Origin: Prototheca cutis | Lineage: Eukaryota > Chlorophyta > Trebouxiophyceae > Chlorellales > Chlorellaceae | DNA length: 64,000 nucleotides | Direction of reading: 5' to 3' | Assembly: GCA_002897115.2 (NCBI GenBank) | Contig: BCIH01000013.1 | Location: forward strand, 67,852 to 131,851 | In this document: in pieces, positions 11,521 through 23,128 of the stretch | Layout of the letters: the number at the start of each line of letters is the position of its first letter | How positions within the stretch are numbered: position 1 is the first letter of the stretch | Notes under the pieces: generated by a model | The model's input: the letters and a program-made list of their open reading frames with translations, nothing else | What the model was told of the DNA's origin: nothing | The model's database searches: none | Position numbers and translations under genes: made by a program

Positions 11521-12356
11521 CCACTCCTCTCCTGTTGAAGCATCTCCACCCACACTGGTCTTGTTTGAGTGCCTTGTATGAAATGCATGTGGGGGTGTGT
11601 CGGCAAGAAAACTCGGTCTCGCACTACACCCCCTCAAGTTGCAGTCAGCCTATAATGAAACATTACCACTCTGTACCAACCAACCGCAGCGCTGTCACAT
11701 CGTGGGCAAGGTGCACGCCCCAGCAACGATCGCCGACACGCTCGGCAAGGGCAACCGTGTCACGGCGGCCACTCGTCACATCGGCTGGCCATTAGAAGAC
11801 GGACCCTTTCAATTCATCCCAAACCCCTACACCCGCAAGCAGTGAACAGGTGCCGCTCTGTTTGTTTGCGTGTGCATGGGGGGAGTGGTTGATTGGTCGG
11901 TCTCTGCTCACTACACTTGGTCTTTGATTTCTGTTGCATGCACCACACACTCGGTTGCACATCAAGCAAAAGCCAGAGGTGCAGCCACTCCTTTGTGAGG
12001 TACCTGGGTCACAGGCACCAGATCAAGTGGCACAGGGGTTTCCTCTTCTCGGGGATCCCAATGCCAGGCAGGGGTGCGGGCCTGCGCGCCGCCGGGCGGG
12101 CGCGGCGCCGTCGCTTGCGATGGGCCTCGTGGGGAGTGGAATGTGCAGTGGGGGGTGGCAGGGCCCGGACCCAAGGTCTTCTCTGTGTCCTACAAACAGA
12201 AGACATGTACAGAGCACGGGGGAGTAGTTCCAGTCTGGCCACGCAGATGCTGGGCGCGCCCTGATGGGCTGATCTGAGACATGTCGTTCCATAGAGGGAA
12301 AGGCCCGGCGTCTGTAGGAGCCACTGCCGGCACCACCGAAAAATCCAAATCCTCTT
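11521..12356. other. Convergent intergenic region (3' ends)
   Basis: About 835 bases between the stop of the TPR/beta-helix gene and the stop of COG7, so it holds two 3' UTRs. Short frames around 11600-11845 and 11930-12290 lack family signatures. I see no gene here. Confidence 0.5.
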
Positions 12357-15300
12357 CTAGCCAGAAACGCCGGCGATGCCGCGCAGACGCGCAACAGCAA
12401 CTACTGCCTTTCTCGCCGCGGGCTCTGCGGCTGGCTGCTCGGCGGCAAGAGCTTCAAAAGCCGCGACTTCACGTGGGGCGGCAGCCGCAGCGGCCCATGC
12501 CGCTAGTGCCGCCGAAGGCTCGACGCCGAGACTGCCCAGCACGTTGCAGAAATAATCTAGGTCGGCGGCCAGCTGAGCCGTGCCCGGCACGGACAGCGTG
12601 CTCAGCATGCCCAGCGTGCCGAGCAGCTCGGCGCCAGCCGCCCGGGCCACGCGCGCAGTCCAGTCTGACACGCGCGCCAGCGCCTCGTCGGTGCCCGGGC
12701 CGGGACTGGCCGGCCCATCGGGCCCATCCTCACGCAGCAGCGCCGTCTCCAGCAGCTGCGGCAGCAGCAGCAAGTGCTCACCTGCTGCAGTCATGGCGGG
12801 GAGTGGGATGGCCGAGAACGATGGCAGCGTCACGCCTGCAACCACCTTGTCTGGCGCTGCATATTCGGGAGACGCCACCAGTGCCTGCGTGCGCGTGCGT
12901 GCGTGGTGGTGGGGCATTTTCCCGTGGATGACACGTCTGCATTGAAGTGTTTTGCATTTCCATTCAGCACCCAGGGCCCGTCACAGCCAGCGCCCACAGA
13001 CGGGCCATTCCCACCATCGACACCACCACTTCCCAAAATGAAATTCGGCAACAACGAACGCGCCTGGAACAGCACCCGCGGCCGCGCAAGCGAGGTGGAA
13101 AGCACGGCATCGGCGACTACGACGTCCAACGCCTGCAGGCCCTGCCGCGCTTGAGGCAGCGCGGTGCCCCCCCGCGCAGCGCACGCCGCACGAAATTCCT
13201 CCACCACTGCAGGAGGACTGGTGGAAGGCAAGGGGTCCAATCCGCCTTTTTCAGCAGAAGCCTCCTGGTCCCCAGAACCCACCACACCAGCAACAACAGC
13301 AGCGGCTTCGTCTGCAGCACGGCACACGTCAGCGTCGCATGCTGCAAACCACGCGGCGGCCGCAGCGGCTGCCAGCAGGAGTGGGGCAGCGGCGGCCAGG
13401 GCGGCGGCTGCACCGGCCTCCCCCGCGCCCGCCGCAGCCGCGAGGGCGCTGCCCGGTCCCAGCCGCGCGGCCAGCGTCCCACGGCACCCCACCAGCCACA
13501 GTCGCGCGGCTTCGTCAACTGCCGCCGCCAGCGCAGGCAGCAGCTGGCCGCCGGGCGCCAGTGCCTGCGCTCGCCCCAGTGCGGCCATGCACGCCTCGGT
13601 CAGCGCCGACGCCGAAGACTCCACTGCGATTGCCAGCGAGCCGGCCGCAGATGCGCTTGGCAAGGAGGCAGCGGCCGACGGGGCATCCACGGGTGCCCCA
13701 GATGCCGACGTCGCAGCGCTGGCCAGGGGAAAGGCTTCGGCGGCCGAAGCCAGTGTGGCCAGACCAGCCCGCGCCGCGCTTTCCAGCACGTCACCTTCCA
13801 GCCCCCCATACCGGCGCTCCATGGCATCGCGGGCCGCCGTCGCCACACCGCCCAAAGCCGCCGCGGCATGCAGCGTGCCTGCCTGACGAGCGGATGGTTT
13901 TGCGAGCAGCGCAGCGACAGCGGGATTGGTTCCTAACCTCAACCCCTCGCCCGCCGTCGTTCTCTCTTGTTCTCCCCCCGCCGCCACCCCATGATGACCA
14001 GCCACAACCACTTGGCCCTCCAGCTCGTCCAGACGAGCCAGAAAATCCTGCACGGCATCGCGCACAGCGACCAGGCAGTCGAGCGGTGCGGGCGAGCCGC
14101 GGGGCGCCTCCAGCGCCGCCGCCAGTCGCGTGGCAGCTTCCCCACGGAGAGCGACAGATGCCTCGCCCAGCGCCGCCGCCACGAGCTCCAGTGCCCGGGC
14201 AGGCAGCGTCTCAAGCAGCCAAGCCACCTCTGCCGCCAGAATGCCCATCACCTTTTGGTAGTGGTGGCGATGGGGAGGAATCAGCGTAAAGGTATACCAG
14301 AATCGTTGTCGGTGGCGCCCATGGTGAAACAGAGACGTGCATGCACCAGGTTCAATCGACGAAATATTTATTTATTTACCTTTTTTCCGTGCCAACATCC
14401 CCCCGACCCTAACATGCATACCTCATCGTAGTACTGAGGCAGCCACCCCACAAACTGCGTGGTCCCAGGCACGAAGCTCTTCCACGCGGCGCGCAGCTTC
14501 TCGCCAGCTGCCGTGCAGTATGCCTCTTCCAGCAACGACCCATCCCCAGCCGTGTCCAGCATCCCCACCAGCGCCCGCACCTGCTGACCTGCATGCAAGG
14601 TACATTTTTTTGGGAGGGGGCGGGGGTAGGAGGTGAAAAGGATGTATATGCGTGTGTCAGGACCAACCCACTTCATCACACCATGCAGCAATCCCCCCAA
14701 AGAGCATACCCTGGCGGTCTCGAACAGCACTAAGGAGTTGCGGCCTGACGAGGTCTCGGAAACGGGCTCGGAGCGTGGCACAGCGTTCGGCCCCGCCATC
14801 CAGGCCCGGCACAGCCCCCCCGACGATGGCTAGACCCCGGGTCATGCCGCCCAGGGCCGCCGCGATGGCCTGAAGATCCCGTTCTTCAAACAGCGAGTCC
14901 ACACTGTGGAACAGTGTCGCCAAGCCATTGGCCTCCTGCAGGTGTTATGGAGGGTTGTTTTCCCAGGGATGTGGAGGTCCTAGTTCTCTGTTCTCCATGC
15001 ATCCGAGCAGTGTGAGGGACAAGGCTTGGCAACCCTGACCCAGACGACGTGAGGTCTCGGCCCTCTCCCAACAAAATACACAAAAACAGGCATGCCTCTA
15101 GCGTGCGTGCTGCATCTTGCATGCGCCCCCGGACTCGCAACATCGAGCTCAACGTGTCGACGGCTTCGGCCTGCCGACCCCTGCTGCTGCCATCGGTGCG
15201 CTGCTGCAGGTCACCCACCGCAAGCTTCAGCGAGCTCAGCTCACCCTGATGACATGAGGTGAGAATGGGCAGCGCTTCTTCAGAATGGGCTGGTGTCTTG

Positions 15301-15794
15301 AAATGGACTTCCAGAACTCTCGCTCGGCCACAGGGCACAGAGACCAGCATTGGTACCAGTCCCTGTATCATGTACGCCTGATACTGCTCCCCCCCACCCC
15401 AAACAAAGCAAAACAAAAACAAGAGTAGTCTGAATTGCCTGGATGCGGANCAGCTCCTGCAGAGCGGCGGGGATGCGCAGGGCAGCACGGGCAGTGGCAT
15501 CTTCCAACCGCCCGCTCACATCCTCGCTGGACAGCTGCAGGCGCAGCTCCAGCTCCGTGAGGTACCTGCAGGAATGAGACAGATAAGGCGCGTGGTGTGG
15601 GAGTGGGCGCCGCAGGCGGTGCTGCCCCAGCCCTGAGCCGGGACATGTGTGCGCATGATCCACCTCTGTCGGGGCCACACCCCGCAATGATCGTACCTCT
15701 CCACAGGCTGATCATGTGGCTTCTGCTGACATGCCTCGTTCACATAGGTCACGGGGTCAAAATCTGGGGACGCAAACGCATCCAGATCTATCAT
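12357..15794 (-). CDS. COG7: Conserved oligomeric Golgi complex subunit 7
   Basis: Subunit of the COG tethering complex for retrograde vesicles at the Golgi. The start ATG at 15794 gives MIDLDAFASPDFDPVTYVNEA, matching the COG7 N-terminus (D..F...DFD...W/YIN.A). Following exons, approximate edges: 15566-15449 (YLTELELRLQLSSEDVSGRL), 15247-15095 (QAEAVDTLSSMLRVRGRMQDAA), 14938-14715 (LFHSVDSLFEERDLQAIAAAL), 14592-14425 (AAWKSFVPGTTQFVGWLPQYYDE), a very long Ala-rich exon from about 14254 to 13000, and a final exon about 12850-12357 with GEHLLLLPQLLETALL and AADLDYFCNVLGSLGV. The N-terminal coiled coil and the C-terminal helical bundle are both represented. The long exon is unusually Ala-rich and low-complexity compared with animal COG7. 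The last intron boundary is not certain. Confidence 0.88.
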
Positions 15795-16409
15795 GGCGAA
15801 GCAGCTGGGTCGGGCGCGGTGGGTACGCTCTGGTGACCGCCCGGGAGCCTTTCCTCAACGACTGTACTGGTGCATGGTGTCTTCCGTCATTTATATCATG
15901 TCAATCCAGCAACAATTAAATGCAGATGCTCAGAACACTCCTCAGTCTGACCCATGGGTGCGGAACGCCAATATCCCCCTTCATCTGATCTCGCAGCTGG
16001 TTGCTCATTTCCCTTGCCCTGGAGCCCAAAACTCAGGCACCCGCTGCAGACCTGGGGCCCCACAAGGGGCGTTGCACGTTGGTCCTGGTTTATGACAACA
16101 ACTGCAGACGGGCTGTCACTGTCATTGCTTGCGATCAGCGAAAGAAAGCGGGTGTGGGAGGGCGGATGATATCGTGGAACTGGGTCGCAGAGCGGGGCGG
16201 CGGGAGCGCGGGGAGCCAGGTGGCAGGGCAGGGAGGGCCCACGGGCAGGTTCGGTTCGGACCCCGCAAGCGCTCGGCGCCGGCACGCCTCGCGATGCCGT
16301 GGCAATGCGTGGGGAATGCAGGGATACAAAGGCACAAACAAACGTGTGGTGCTGCACACTGATGGCCGGGCGGGGCCTGGCAGCGGCAGCGAATGCCACG
16401 CACGCGTGC
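15795..16409. other. Intergenic: COG7 5' region
   Basis: About 615 bases upstream of COG7 and downstream of the 177-aa gene, both on the minus strand. The open frames in 16120-16400 are short and overlap on both strands without homology that I can recognise. Confidence 0.5.
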
Positions 16410-17510
16410 TCACTTGATGGGTTGCATCATGCTGTTCATGAAACCGCCCCGGGCAGCGGCGATGGTGTTGCGGATGTGCTCCGCATCGTAGTTGGGGTCA
16501 GCTGCCGCCGACGCGGCCGTCACACGGCCGGAGTCCTGCGTGTGAGGAGGAGCCAATGGCGACGGGAAACGTTTCGGCCTTGCTTTCAAGAACAAGGGGA
16601 CCAAAAAGCGCAAGCTTGCTTGGTGGGCTTGGCCGTCAGACCTGAAGTCATCATGGTAAACCCCCCCCCCCCCCCCNATTCCCCAATGAGTTGGTATCCC
16701 AAGTTTGCAGTGGCCAGGCCCTGCCAACGCCGGTGCCGACAGAAAGGCAGGGCACAGGGGCGCCTCCAGCCCCTGACGTCCCTCCCACCCACCCCAGCAC
16801 ACATCACGACGAGCCAACCCACCAGGGTGTACAGGTAGCTGACGTCATCAGTGAGCGCAGCAGTAGGGTTGACGGCGCGCAGGCGCGGGGAGCGGTAGAT
16901 CACCGTGGTGTTGACCATGTTCTCAAAACCTGGGTTGGGGAATGAAGGGGGGGTGGGGGAACACGATGATGCCGATGCTGGCTGGAGCTTGCACTTGTGC
17001 TTGAGCTGCACGGTGCCGACTCGAGAAACCCATTTCCACAACAGACCGTGCAAACTGCTTATAAACTCGGTAGACGACATCACGGCTCCATGGACAACCA
17101 ATACTATTCATGACCGGGCGAGCACCCCGCAAAGCATCGATCCCCCCGCTGATTGGACCGAGAATCGTCCCGATGTCGCTGGGCCCGCCTTCCCAGAGCT
17201 GCTGCGTACCTGCGGCAAACGGCATGAACTTGTTGCCAAAGGTCCTCAGGCCCCTGATGTGCGGCCGCTCGGGGATGGCAATCTCCTCGGAGAGTCCTGG
17301 GTACTCGGGCTCCTCGGCGATGTCCTCGTCCTCCGGGTCTGCTCGCCGCTGCTCCGCCTCTGGAGCCTTCTCAGGCGTCGGAATATTGTTCCCAAACCCT
17401 CCGGTAGACCAGAGCGGGGTCTCCTCGTTTTCGCCTCCATCTGTCGGCTTGGCCTTGGGCTTGGGGGTGAGGTCGGGTGCTCCCGTGGAGTCTTGGGCAA
17501 CCGAAGTCAT
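16410..17510 (-). CDS. Uncharacterised 177-aa acidic protein
   Basis: Three exons join in phase: 17510-17210, 16929-16823 and 16535-16410 (177 aa), with good GT-AG sites. The first half is hydrophilic and rich in Pro, Glu and Asp (KAPEAEQRRADPEDEDIAEEP), likely disordered. The second half has conserved-looking segments IAIPERPHIRGLRTFGNKFMP and GFENMVNTTVIYRSPRLRAV, and ends GGFMNSMMQPIK. There is no signal peptide or membrane segment. I do not recognise the family, and the exon phasing is the main evidence that it is real. Intron 2 contains a 17-base poly-C run with an N. Confidence 0.6.
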
Positions 17511-18029
17511 GATTCCCTGTCTCTACCGTCACCGGGGGTGCAAACTGACTTATAATGGGCGGTTAATAATGGGGAGCAAAGGGTTCTGGGTGCTCGAGAA
17601 GGAAGNGACGGGCTCCGAGGACGGCAAGAAATCAGCGAAAGCCCTCTTCTCGCGCGCGCGAGCGATTCGCAGCTTCGTAGTAAGATCGGCATGGCATCTC
17701 ACCCCCCCCGAGGCACGAGCAAGCTGCCCTGTGACATCCGTTTGGACTCGACTCCATCACGCCCCTTACATTGCAAACTGCACGAAAAACAATCCAACCT
17801 TCTCTGCTAGACTTTCAACTACTACCTGGGATGACCAGACAGTTACAGACAGCGCACAAGTTGTTGTCGAGGCCAGGGAGAATCCACACAGGGACCCCGC
17901 GCCGGACAGGAGCGATCACCCAGAAGGGCCAGATGGCCCCTCTGTGCACCCGGTCAAGCACAGCAAGGGGGCCCAGGACATGCGACCACCCCTGACCCTA
18001 CAAAACAAATTTGACACGGTCTGAGACGT
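17511..18029. other. Intergenic: between EFL 3' end and the 177-aa gene
   Basis: About 520 bases holding the 3' flank of EFL and the promoter of the 177-aa gene. Two TTACA strings (TGTAA on the transcribed sense strand, the usual green-algal polyadenylation signal) lie near 17768 and 17842 and could serve EFL; this is inference. Confidence 0.4.
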
Positions 18030-19791
18030 CTACTTGGCGCTGGTGGCGACCACCTTGCCCAGCATCACGGCGGTGTTGCCGTCCAGGAAGGCAATGCGGG
18101 ACAGACCCTCGCAGTTCTTGAAGGAGTCGACGACCAGGGGCTGGACGGGCTCAAACACGACCTCAGCCATCTCGTTGGCCTTCAGGCTGTGGGGCTCCTC
18201 CAGCTTCTTGCCACCGGTCTCCTTGCCGACCTTCCAGTTGATGCCCTTGATGCGGCAGGCGGAGCGACCGCACCGCACGAAGCCGATGGGGGAGTATCCG
18301 GCCTTGACCTCGCCGGGGATGTCCAGGGTCTGGATCTGGGCGGTGAAGTCCTTGACGGGCTTCAGGGTGGCGTCAGACTTCAGGATCATGACGTCGCCGG
18401 TGCGGGGCAGGTTGTTCTTGTCCAGGCCCTTGATGTTCATGCCGACGTTGTCGCCGGGGCCAGCCTTATCCACGCGCTTGTGGTGCATCTCGACGGTGAA
18501 GACCTTGCCGGTGCACGGGTTGGCGGTGGTGTGGGTGGGCATGAAGACGACCTCATCGCCGGGCTTGACGATGCCCTGCTCGACGCGGCCGGCCAGCACA
18601 TCACCGACACCCTTGATCTTGTAGGCGCCGGAGATGGGCAGACGCAGGGGAGCGTCGGTCTTGCGGTCGGGCAGGTCGACCATGTCGTTCAGGGCGTCCA
18701 GCAGGGTGTGGACGTGCACCTTGCGGCCCTTGCCGGCCTCGACGTCGACGCCGGACCACCAGGTCATGTTGGTGGACTTGGTGATCAGGTTGTCGCCCAT
18801 CCAGCCGGAGATGGGGATGATGGGCACGGACTTGGTGACGAAGTCCGGCTTCCAGCCCACGCGGGCCAGCATGTGGCGCATCTCGTTGGAGATCTCCTTG
18901 TAGCGGTCCTCGGAGTACTTGGCGACATCGGAGTCCATCTTGTTCACACCGACGATCAGCTGCTTGACACCCAGCAGGTTCAGCAGGCGAGCGTGCTGGC
19001 GGGTCTGGCCCTGGATCTCACCGGCCTTGTGGTCACCCTTCTGGATGGCGGTGGTGAAGTTACCGTCGGCGGGCACCATCAGCAGGCACACGTCGGCCTG
19101 GGCGGCACCGGAAATCATGTTCTTGATGAAATCCCTGTGGCCTGCGGGCGTGGGGTGCAGGCCAGGCAGACAGGTGAAAAGGACGCGTGACAGGGGGATG
19201 ACATCATCCACTGCTCATCTCCAGGCCATCCTCTTCCCAAAGGCCAAGACCGTTGCTCACCAGGGGCATCAATGATGGTGTAGTGCCAGCGGTCCGTGAA
19301 GAACTCCTTGGTGGTGCAGGCGATGGTCACACCGCGCTCGCGCTCCTCCTTCTGGCGATCCATGTAGAAGGCGAAGGCGAAGGAAGACTTGCCCAGGGCA
19401 GAGGCCTCCTCCTTCAGCTTCTCCAGCTCACGCTCGGGGATACCGCCCAGCTCGAAGAGCAGGCGACCCGTGGTCGTGGACTTGCCGGAATCGACATGTC
19501 CGCACTGCACAACGTGGAAAGAAGATTGAACATGTTAGATGCGCACAGAGGGAGGCTCTTACCGCGCTCTGCCTTAGGTCATGCCTCTCCGCAGGCGATC
19601 GCTCGCAACGGCCAACGCCGCCCGGTCCGCGATGCACCTCTCCACTCACAATGACGATGGACAGATGCTGCAGGTGGGAGAGAAGGTTATGTTAGTGCAG
19701 GTCTCGGCGTGGCAGTGGACCAAGGCTCGGGCGGCTTCCTACCCGCGACTCCAGTTCCACCCCCAAGACTCACATCCTTGCCCTCAGCCAT
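18030..19791 (-). CDS. EFL: Elongation factor-like GTPase (EFL), replacing EF-1alpha
   Basis: Translation GTPase delivering aminoacyl-tRNA to the ribosome. Four exons join in phase: 19791-19774 (MAEGKD), 19667-19650 (HLSIVI), 19504-19261 and 19141-18030 (463 aa). The G1 motif GHVDSGKS, the switch-II motif DAPGH (split by an intron) and NKMD are all intact. It is EFL, not EF-1alpha, on diagnostic stretches: [57 protein letters not shown] and [12 protein letters not shown]. Two exons of only 18 nt each open the gene. There is no N-terminal targeting peptide, so it is cytosolic. The codons are strongly biased to G/C third positions, as expected for a highly expressed gene. Confidence 0.97.
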
Positions 19792-20186
19792 TGTGGTGTG
19801 TTGCTCGAGAGACACTGGAGAGAGACGGTGTACCTNTGGGGTGTAAAAGGAAAGATTCCGGAGAGCCGAGGGTCTTTGTGTGGCATGGCCCCTGATTCCG
19901 GCGCTAGGAAGAAAGTTCTGGAGCGCGGGAAAATCTTCCACCGTTGACAAGGAGACCCCTCTGGGAGTCCCTTGATCACTTCGCCCCTCCCATCATGAAT
20001 CCAGCGCATTCGAGACACCCACCAAAGTCTTGCGTACAATTGCTTGTCAAACGCTATTTTTTTTATTTTTTCCCAAGGAGCAAATCTGGTGTTTTCGTCT
20101 GGAACAGAGAGTTGCGCGGGTCACTGGGAGCCCCTTCCCGACACGGTCTGCACCCAGGAACCGCGTCGCGCGCGGGGCCAGGCGGG
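19792..20186. promoter_or_regulatory. Divergent intergenic region between EFL and VPS60
   Basis: The 395 bases separate the start of EFL (minus) from the start of VPS60 (plus) and must hold the EFL promoter, presumably a strong one. A T-rich run is present near 20057-20075. No specific element can be named. Confidence 0.5.
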
Positions 20187-21312
20187 ATGAAGCGAATCTT
20201 CGGCAGGAAGGAGAAGGTGCCTCCTCCAACTCTAGATCAGGCCACTGACAAGCTCAACACGCGAGGAGACACGTGAGCAAGGCAGTTCTGGGAGGCAGGG
20301 GGTGGTCACAGCCCTGCGGCTGGCTCTCAGCAGGGGCCTTCCCTCCCTACAGCACAGGCTAGATGAGAAGATCCGGAAGCTGGACGCGGAGCTGGCCAAG
20401 CACCGGGACACCATTCGCCGCGCCCGGCCCGGCCCCGCCCAGGAGGCGGCCAAGCGCCGAGCGCTGACCGTGCTCAAGCAGAAGCGGCTGTACGAGAGCC
20501 AGCGCGACCAGCTGTACAACCAGCAGTACAACATCGAGCAGGCCAGCTTTGCGGTGCAGTCCATGCAGGACAGCGTGCACACCGTGCAAGCCATGGCGGT
20601 GAGTCATGTAGCTACGGGGGTGGCAGCTGCTGCATTGCTTCTACTCGCTTACATCAGCATTAGCATCATCATCATCATCAGGGATGTGCCATGCACATCA
20701 ATGGATGTGCTGTCGCCATGCACTCATGATGTGAGCCCTCATGANCCCNCCCTCCTGACCCCGCCACACAACGCCTGCAACAGGCGGCCGGCAAAGAGCT
20801 GAAGCAGGTCATGAAGCACAAGGACCTCCGCATCGAGAACATCGAGGCCATGCAGGACAGCATGCAGGACCTCTTGGTAAGGTTGACGGCAGAGAATCTG
20901 TTTTGGGGGGGGAAGCACGGCAGGGTCAAGGTTCCCACTCCCATGCAGGCTGCCGTGGCCCCCTGTCCCTGATTGGCTACTGCACAATTACGTTGACCTT
21001 CTCTCAAACACCCCACCCTCCAACACACACCCATCTTCTGCCCCTCGACTCCTGCAGGACATGCAGAACGAGATCACCGAGGCACTGGGCGCCAGCTACG
21101 CGACCCCGGACGACATCGACGAGGCCGAGCTCATGGGCGAGCTGGATGCTCTGGAGGACGAGCTGGTGGCGGACACAGAAAGCGGGCAGGGCCTGCCGGC
21201 ATACCTACAGGAGCCGGAGCTCCCGGCCGCACCCACGGCACACGCCGCCGAGCCCCAGCCCGCCGATGACTTTGGCCTGCCCGCCGTCCCGGCTGTGCCG
21301 CAACGGTCATGA
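20187..21312 (+). CDS. VPS60: ESCRT-III associated protein VPS60/CHMP5
   Basis: SNF7-family protein that works with Vta1/Vps4 in ESCRT-III disassembly on endosomes. Four exons join in phase: 20187-20272, 20358-20598, 20784-20876 and 21058-21312 (224 aa). It opens MKRIFGRKEKVPPPTLDQA, typical of CHMP5, then the charged alpha-1/alpha-2 hairpin (LDEKIRKLDAELAKHRDTIR and ALTVLKQKRLYESQRDQL), QASFAVQSMQDS, and the acidic C-terminal helix ELMGELDALEDELVAD. It closes with DDFGLPAVPAVP, matching the CHMP5 ending (DEFGLPQIP). Two Ns fall in intron 2. The length is normal for the family (about 220 aa). Confidence 0.95.
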
Positions 21313-21929
21313 GCTTGGAAGGTCCAGTGCCGGCAGATGGCTCGAGGCCCGGCAGGATGGTCGAGCTTCACAGTTATGTGAGTGAATCTGCCAGTAAGAA
21401 TGCGGCAACAGCAGCGGGCACATGAACCTTTCCGTCCGCTCTGGATCCAGGAAGGGCGCCAGCTGCGCACACGGTTAGGCAAGGTACCCGCTGTCCCCTG
21501 CATGGTAGGCAGCAGCAAACAGCCTCGAGCGCACTCCATTCAATTCGAATCCCCTGTACACCTAAACTTTGTTGCCGCCCCGCAAAGGAATGTCTTCCCT
21601 TTTTGTCACGTTTGGCCCCTTGACGCTCCGTCCGGTCCAGTGTTGCTCGCTGACGCGGATTCCGACCTGGATCTGGATCGGGTGGATCGGTTCAACAAAC
21701 ATTACAAATGGGATGAACCGGGCCATCTCCGAAAAGGACCCGGGCTTGCCGCGCACACGCGCCAGAAGCACATGAGGCCAACGCACCCAATTTCCAATTC
21801 AGCAAAACCTGCGAGACGGTGCGAGTGCACCTTTCTGTCAGTGCAGGGCCAGGCAGGGAGCGCGGTGTGGGAGGACCGCGCCCAGCCTTGCTGTGCCGTC
21901 CGGGTGTGGGGGGTGGCGGTACGCGCTGC
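21313..21929. other. Intergenic
   Basis: About 615 bases between VPS60 and the Nudix gene, both on the plus strand. I see no coding or structural signal; it should hold the Nudix gene promoter. Confidence 0.5.
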
Positions 21930-23128
21930 ATGCCCATCTCCCTATTGAAACTCCTGCCACGTTCCGTGAGTCGTCGCTGGGCGTTGAGCACCGAGCGCCA
22001 AGTGGCTGCCGCCCGAGTGGTGCTGCCGGCAGACATGGTGGCCAATGCTAGGGAGCCTGGCTCCGGGCATGACCTTCCCTTCCCCGCTGCAATCCGCAAC
22101 CTGGAAGTGGCCGTGTCCAGCCTATCCCCCGTTACCCCCGTGAGTACTGTAATGTGTATTTTTAATCGCTCGTAAGTATGGATGGAGTCCACGCGCAACC
22201 CCAACACCCATCGAGTTGGTCACACCCCACCAAAACAGTCTGCCCCTACACCTGTCCGACAACACACCCCGCCAAAACACATTGCCAGGTGAGCGAGCGG
22301 CGTGCGGCGGTGCTGGTGCCACTGTTTGAGGACACGGTCACGGGCACGACGCACGTCATCCTGACGCAGCGCTCGTCCGGCCTGAGGACGCACGCGGGGG
22401 AGGTGAGCTTCCCAGGAGGGAAGCGCGATCGCAACGATGCGGACGACGTGGCCACCGCGCTGCGGGAGGCGCAGGAGGAGCTGGGATTGGACCCCAAGCA
22501 CGTGCGCGTGCTTGGCTGTCTGCCGCCCGTGCTGTCCAAGCACCTGCTGTCCGTCACACCCGTCCTGGGGACCATCCACGCCCGGCAGGCCTTCCAGCCA
22601 AACCCTGAGGAAGTGGCGCGAGTGTTTGCCTGCCCCCTCCGCATGTTCCTCGAAGCGGGGCCGCATCACAGCTGTCACGACACCAAGTTTGCGGAGACCC
22701 TGCCCTTTCGGTACGTGCAGCAGAGGGTGGTGCCCCCCTTTTTTTGTGTGTGTGTGTGTGTGNNNNNGGGGGGGGGGGGGGGGGGCTGTCATGGTTGTGC
22801 TTGTTTCATGATAGCCCGGATGGAAGCAGGGCCTGCGACCACCCGTTCCCTCCAACATCTCTCCTGACGTGCGACACACGAATACCAAAGAAATAAAGAA
22901 ACAACCAGCACTTGGCAATAACAATAAGTTCCCAACCACACGCCCTTCAGGATACACTACTTCCATCACAAGACCGGGGGTCAGGAGTACTGCATCTGGG
23001 GCCTCACGGCGGCCATGCTCATAGACGTCGCTTCCAAGGCCTACGGCGTGCCGCCCGAATTCGAGGCATTCCCGCCGGGGTTCCAGCCCATGGACGCCAG
23101 CATGTTCCCCCATCGGCAAATGCGATGA
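21930..23128 (+). CDS. Nudix hydrolase, CoA pyrophosphatase-like (NUDT7/8 group)
   Basis: Likely hydrolyses CoA or acyl-CoA to 4'-phosphopantetheine and 3',5'-ADP. Three exons join in phase: 21930-22139, 22289-22710 and 22951-23128 (269 aa). The Nudix box is intact (GGKRDRNDADDVATALREAQ continuing EELG), preceded by the CoA-hydrolase signature LTQRSSGLRTHAGEVSFPGG. The N-terminus MPISLLKLLPRSVSRRWALS is basic and hydroxylated, compatible with a mitochondrial transit peptide; no peroxisomal SKL-type ending is present (ends RQMR). The last exon holds EYCIWGLTAAMLIDV, typical of the NUDT7/8 C-terminus. Intron 2 contains T, GT and G runs with five Ns. Confidence 0.9.
22737..22786. repeat. T/GT/G simple tract with Ns in Nudix intron 2
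   Basis: A T run, then about ten GT units, five Ns and then about 17 G. It is an unresolved low-complexity intron segment. Confidence 0.9.

Noticed and set aside
12947..14289. Large plus-strand frames opposite COG7
   Set aside because: Composition is Arg/Pro-rich and lacks motifs. The minus frame carries the COG7 exon flanked by other COG7 exons.
18189..19190. 333-codon plus-strand frame opposite EFL
   Set aside because: Repetitive Val/Asp/Gly composition arising from the biased codons of EFL on the other strand.
18030..19791. Annotation as canonical EF-1alpha
   Set aside because: The N-terminus, switch regions and C-terminus match EFL signatures instead.
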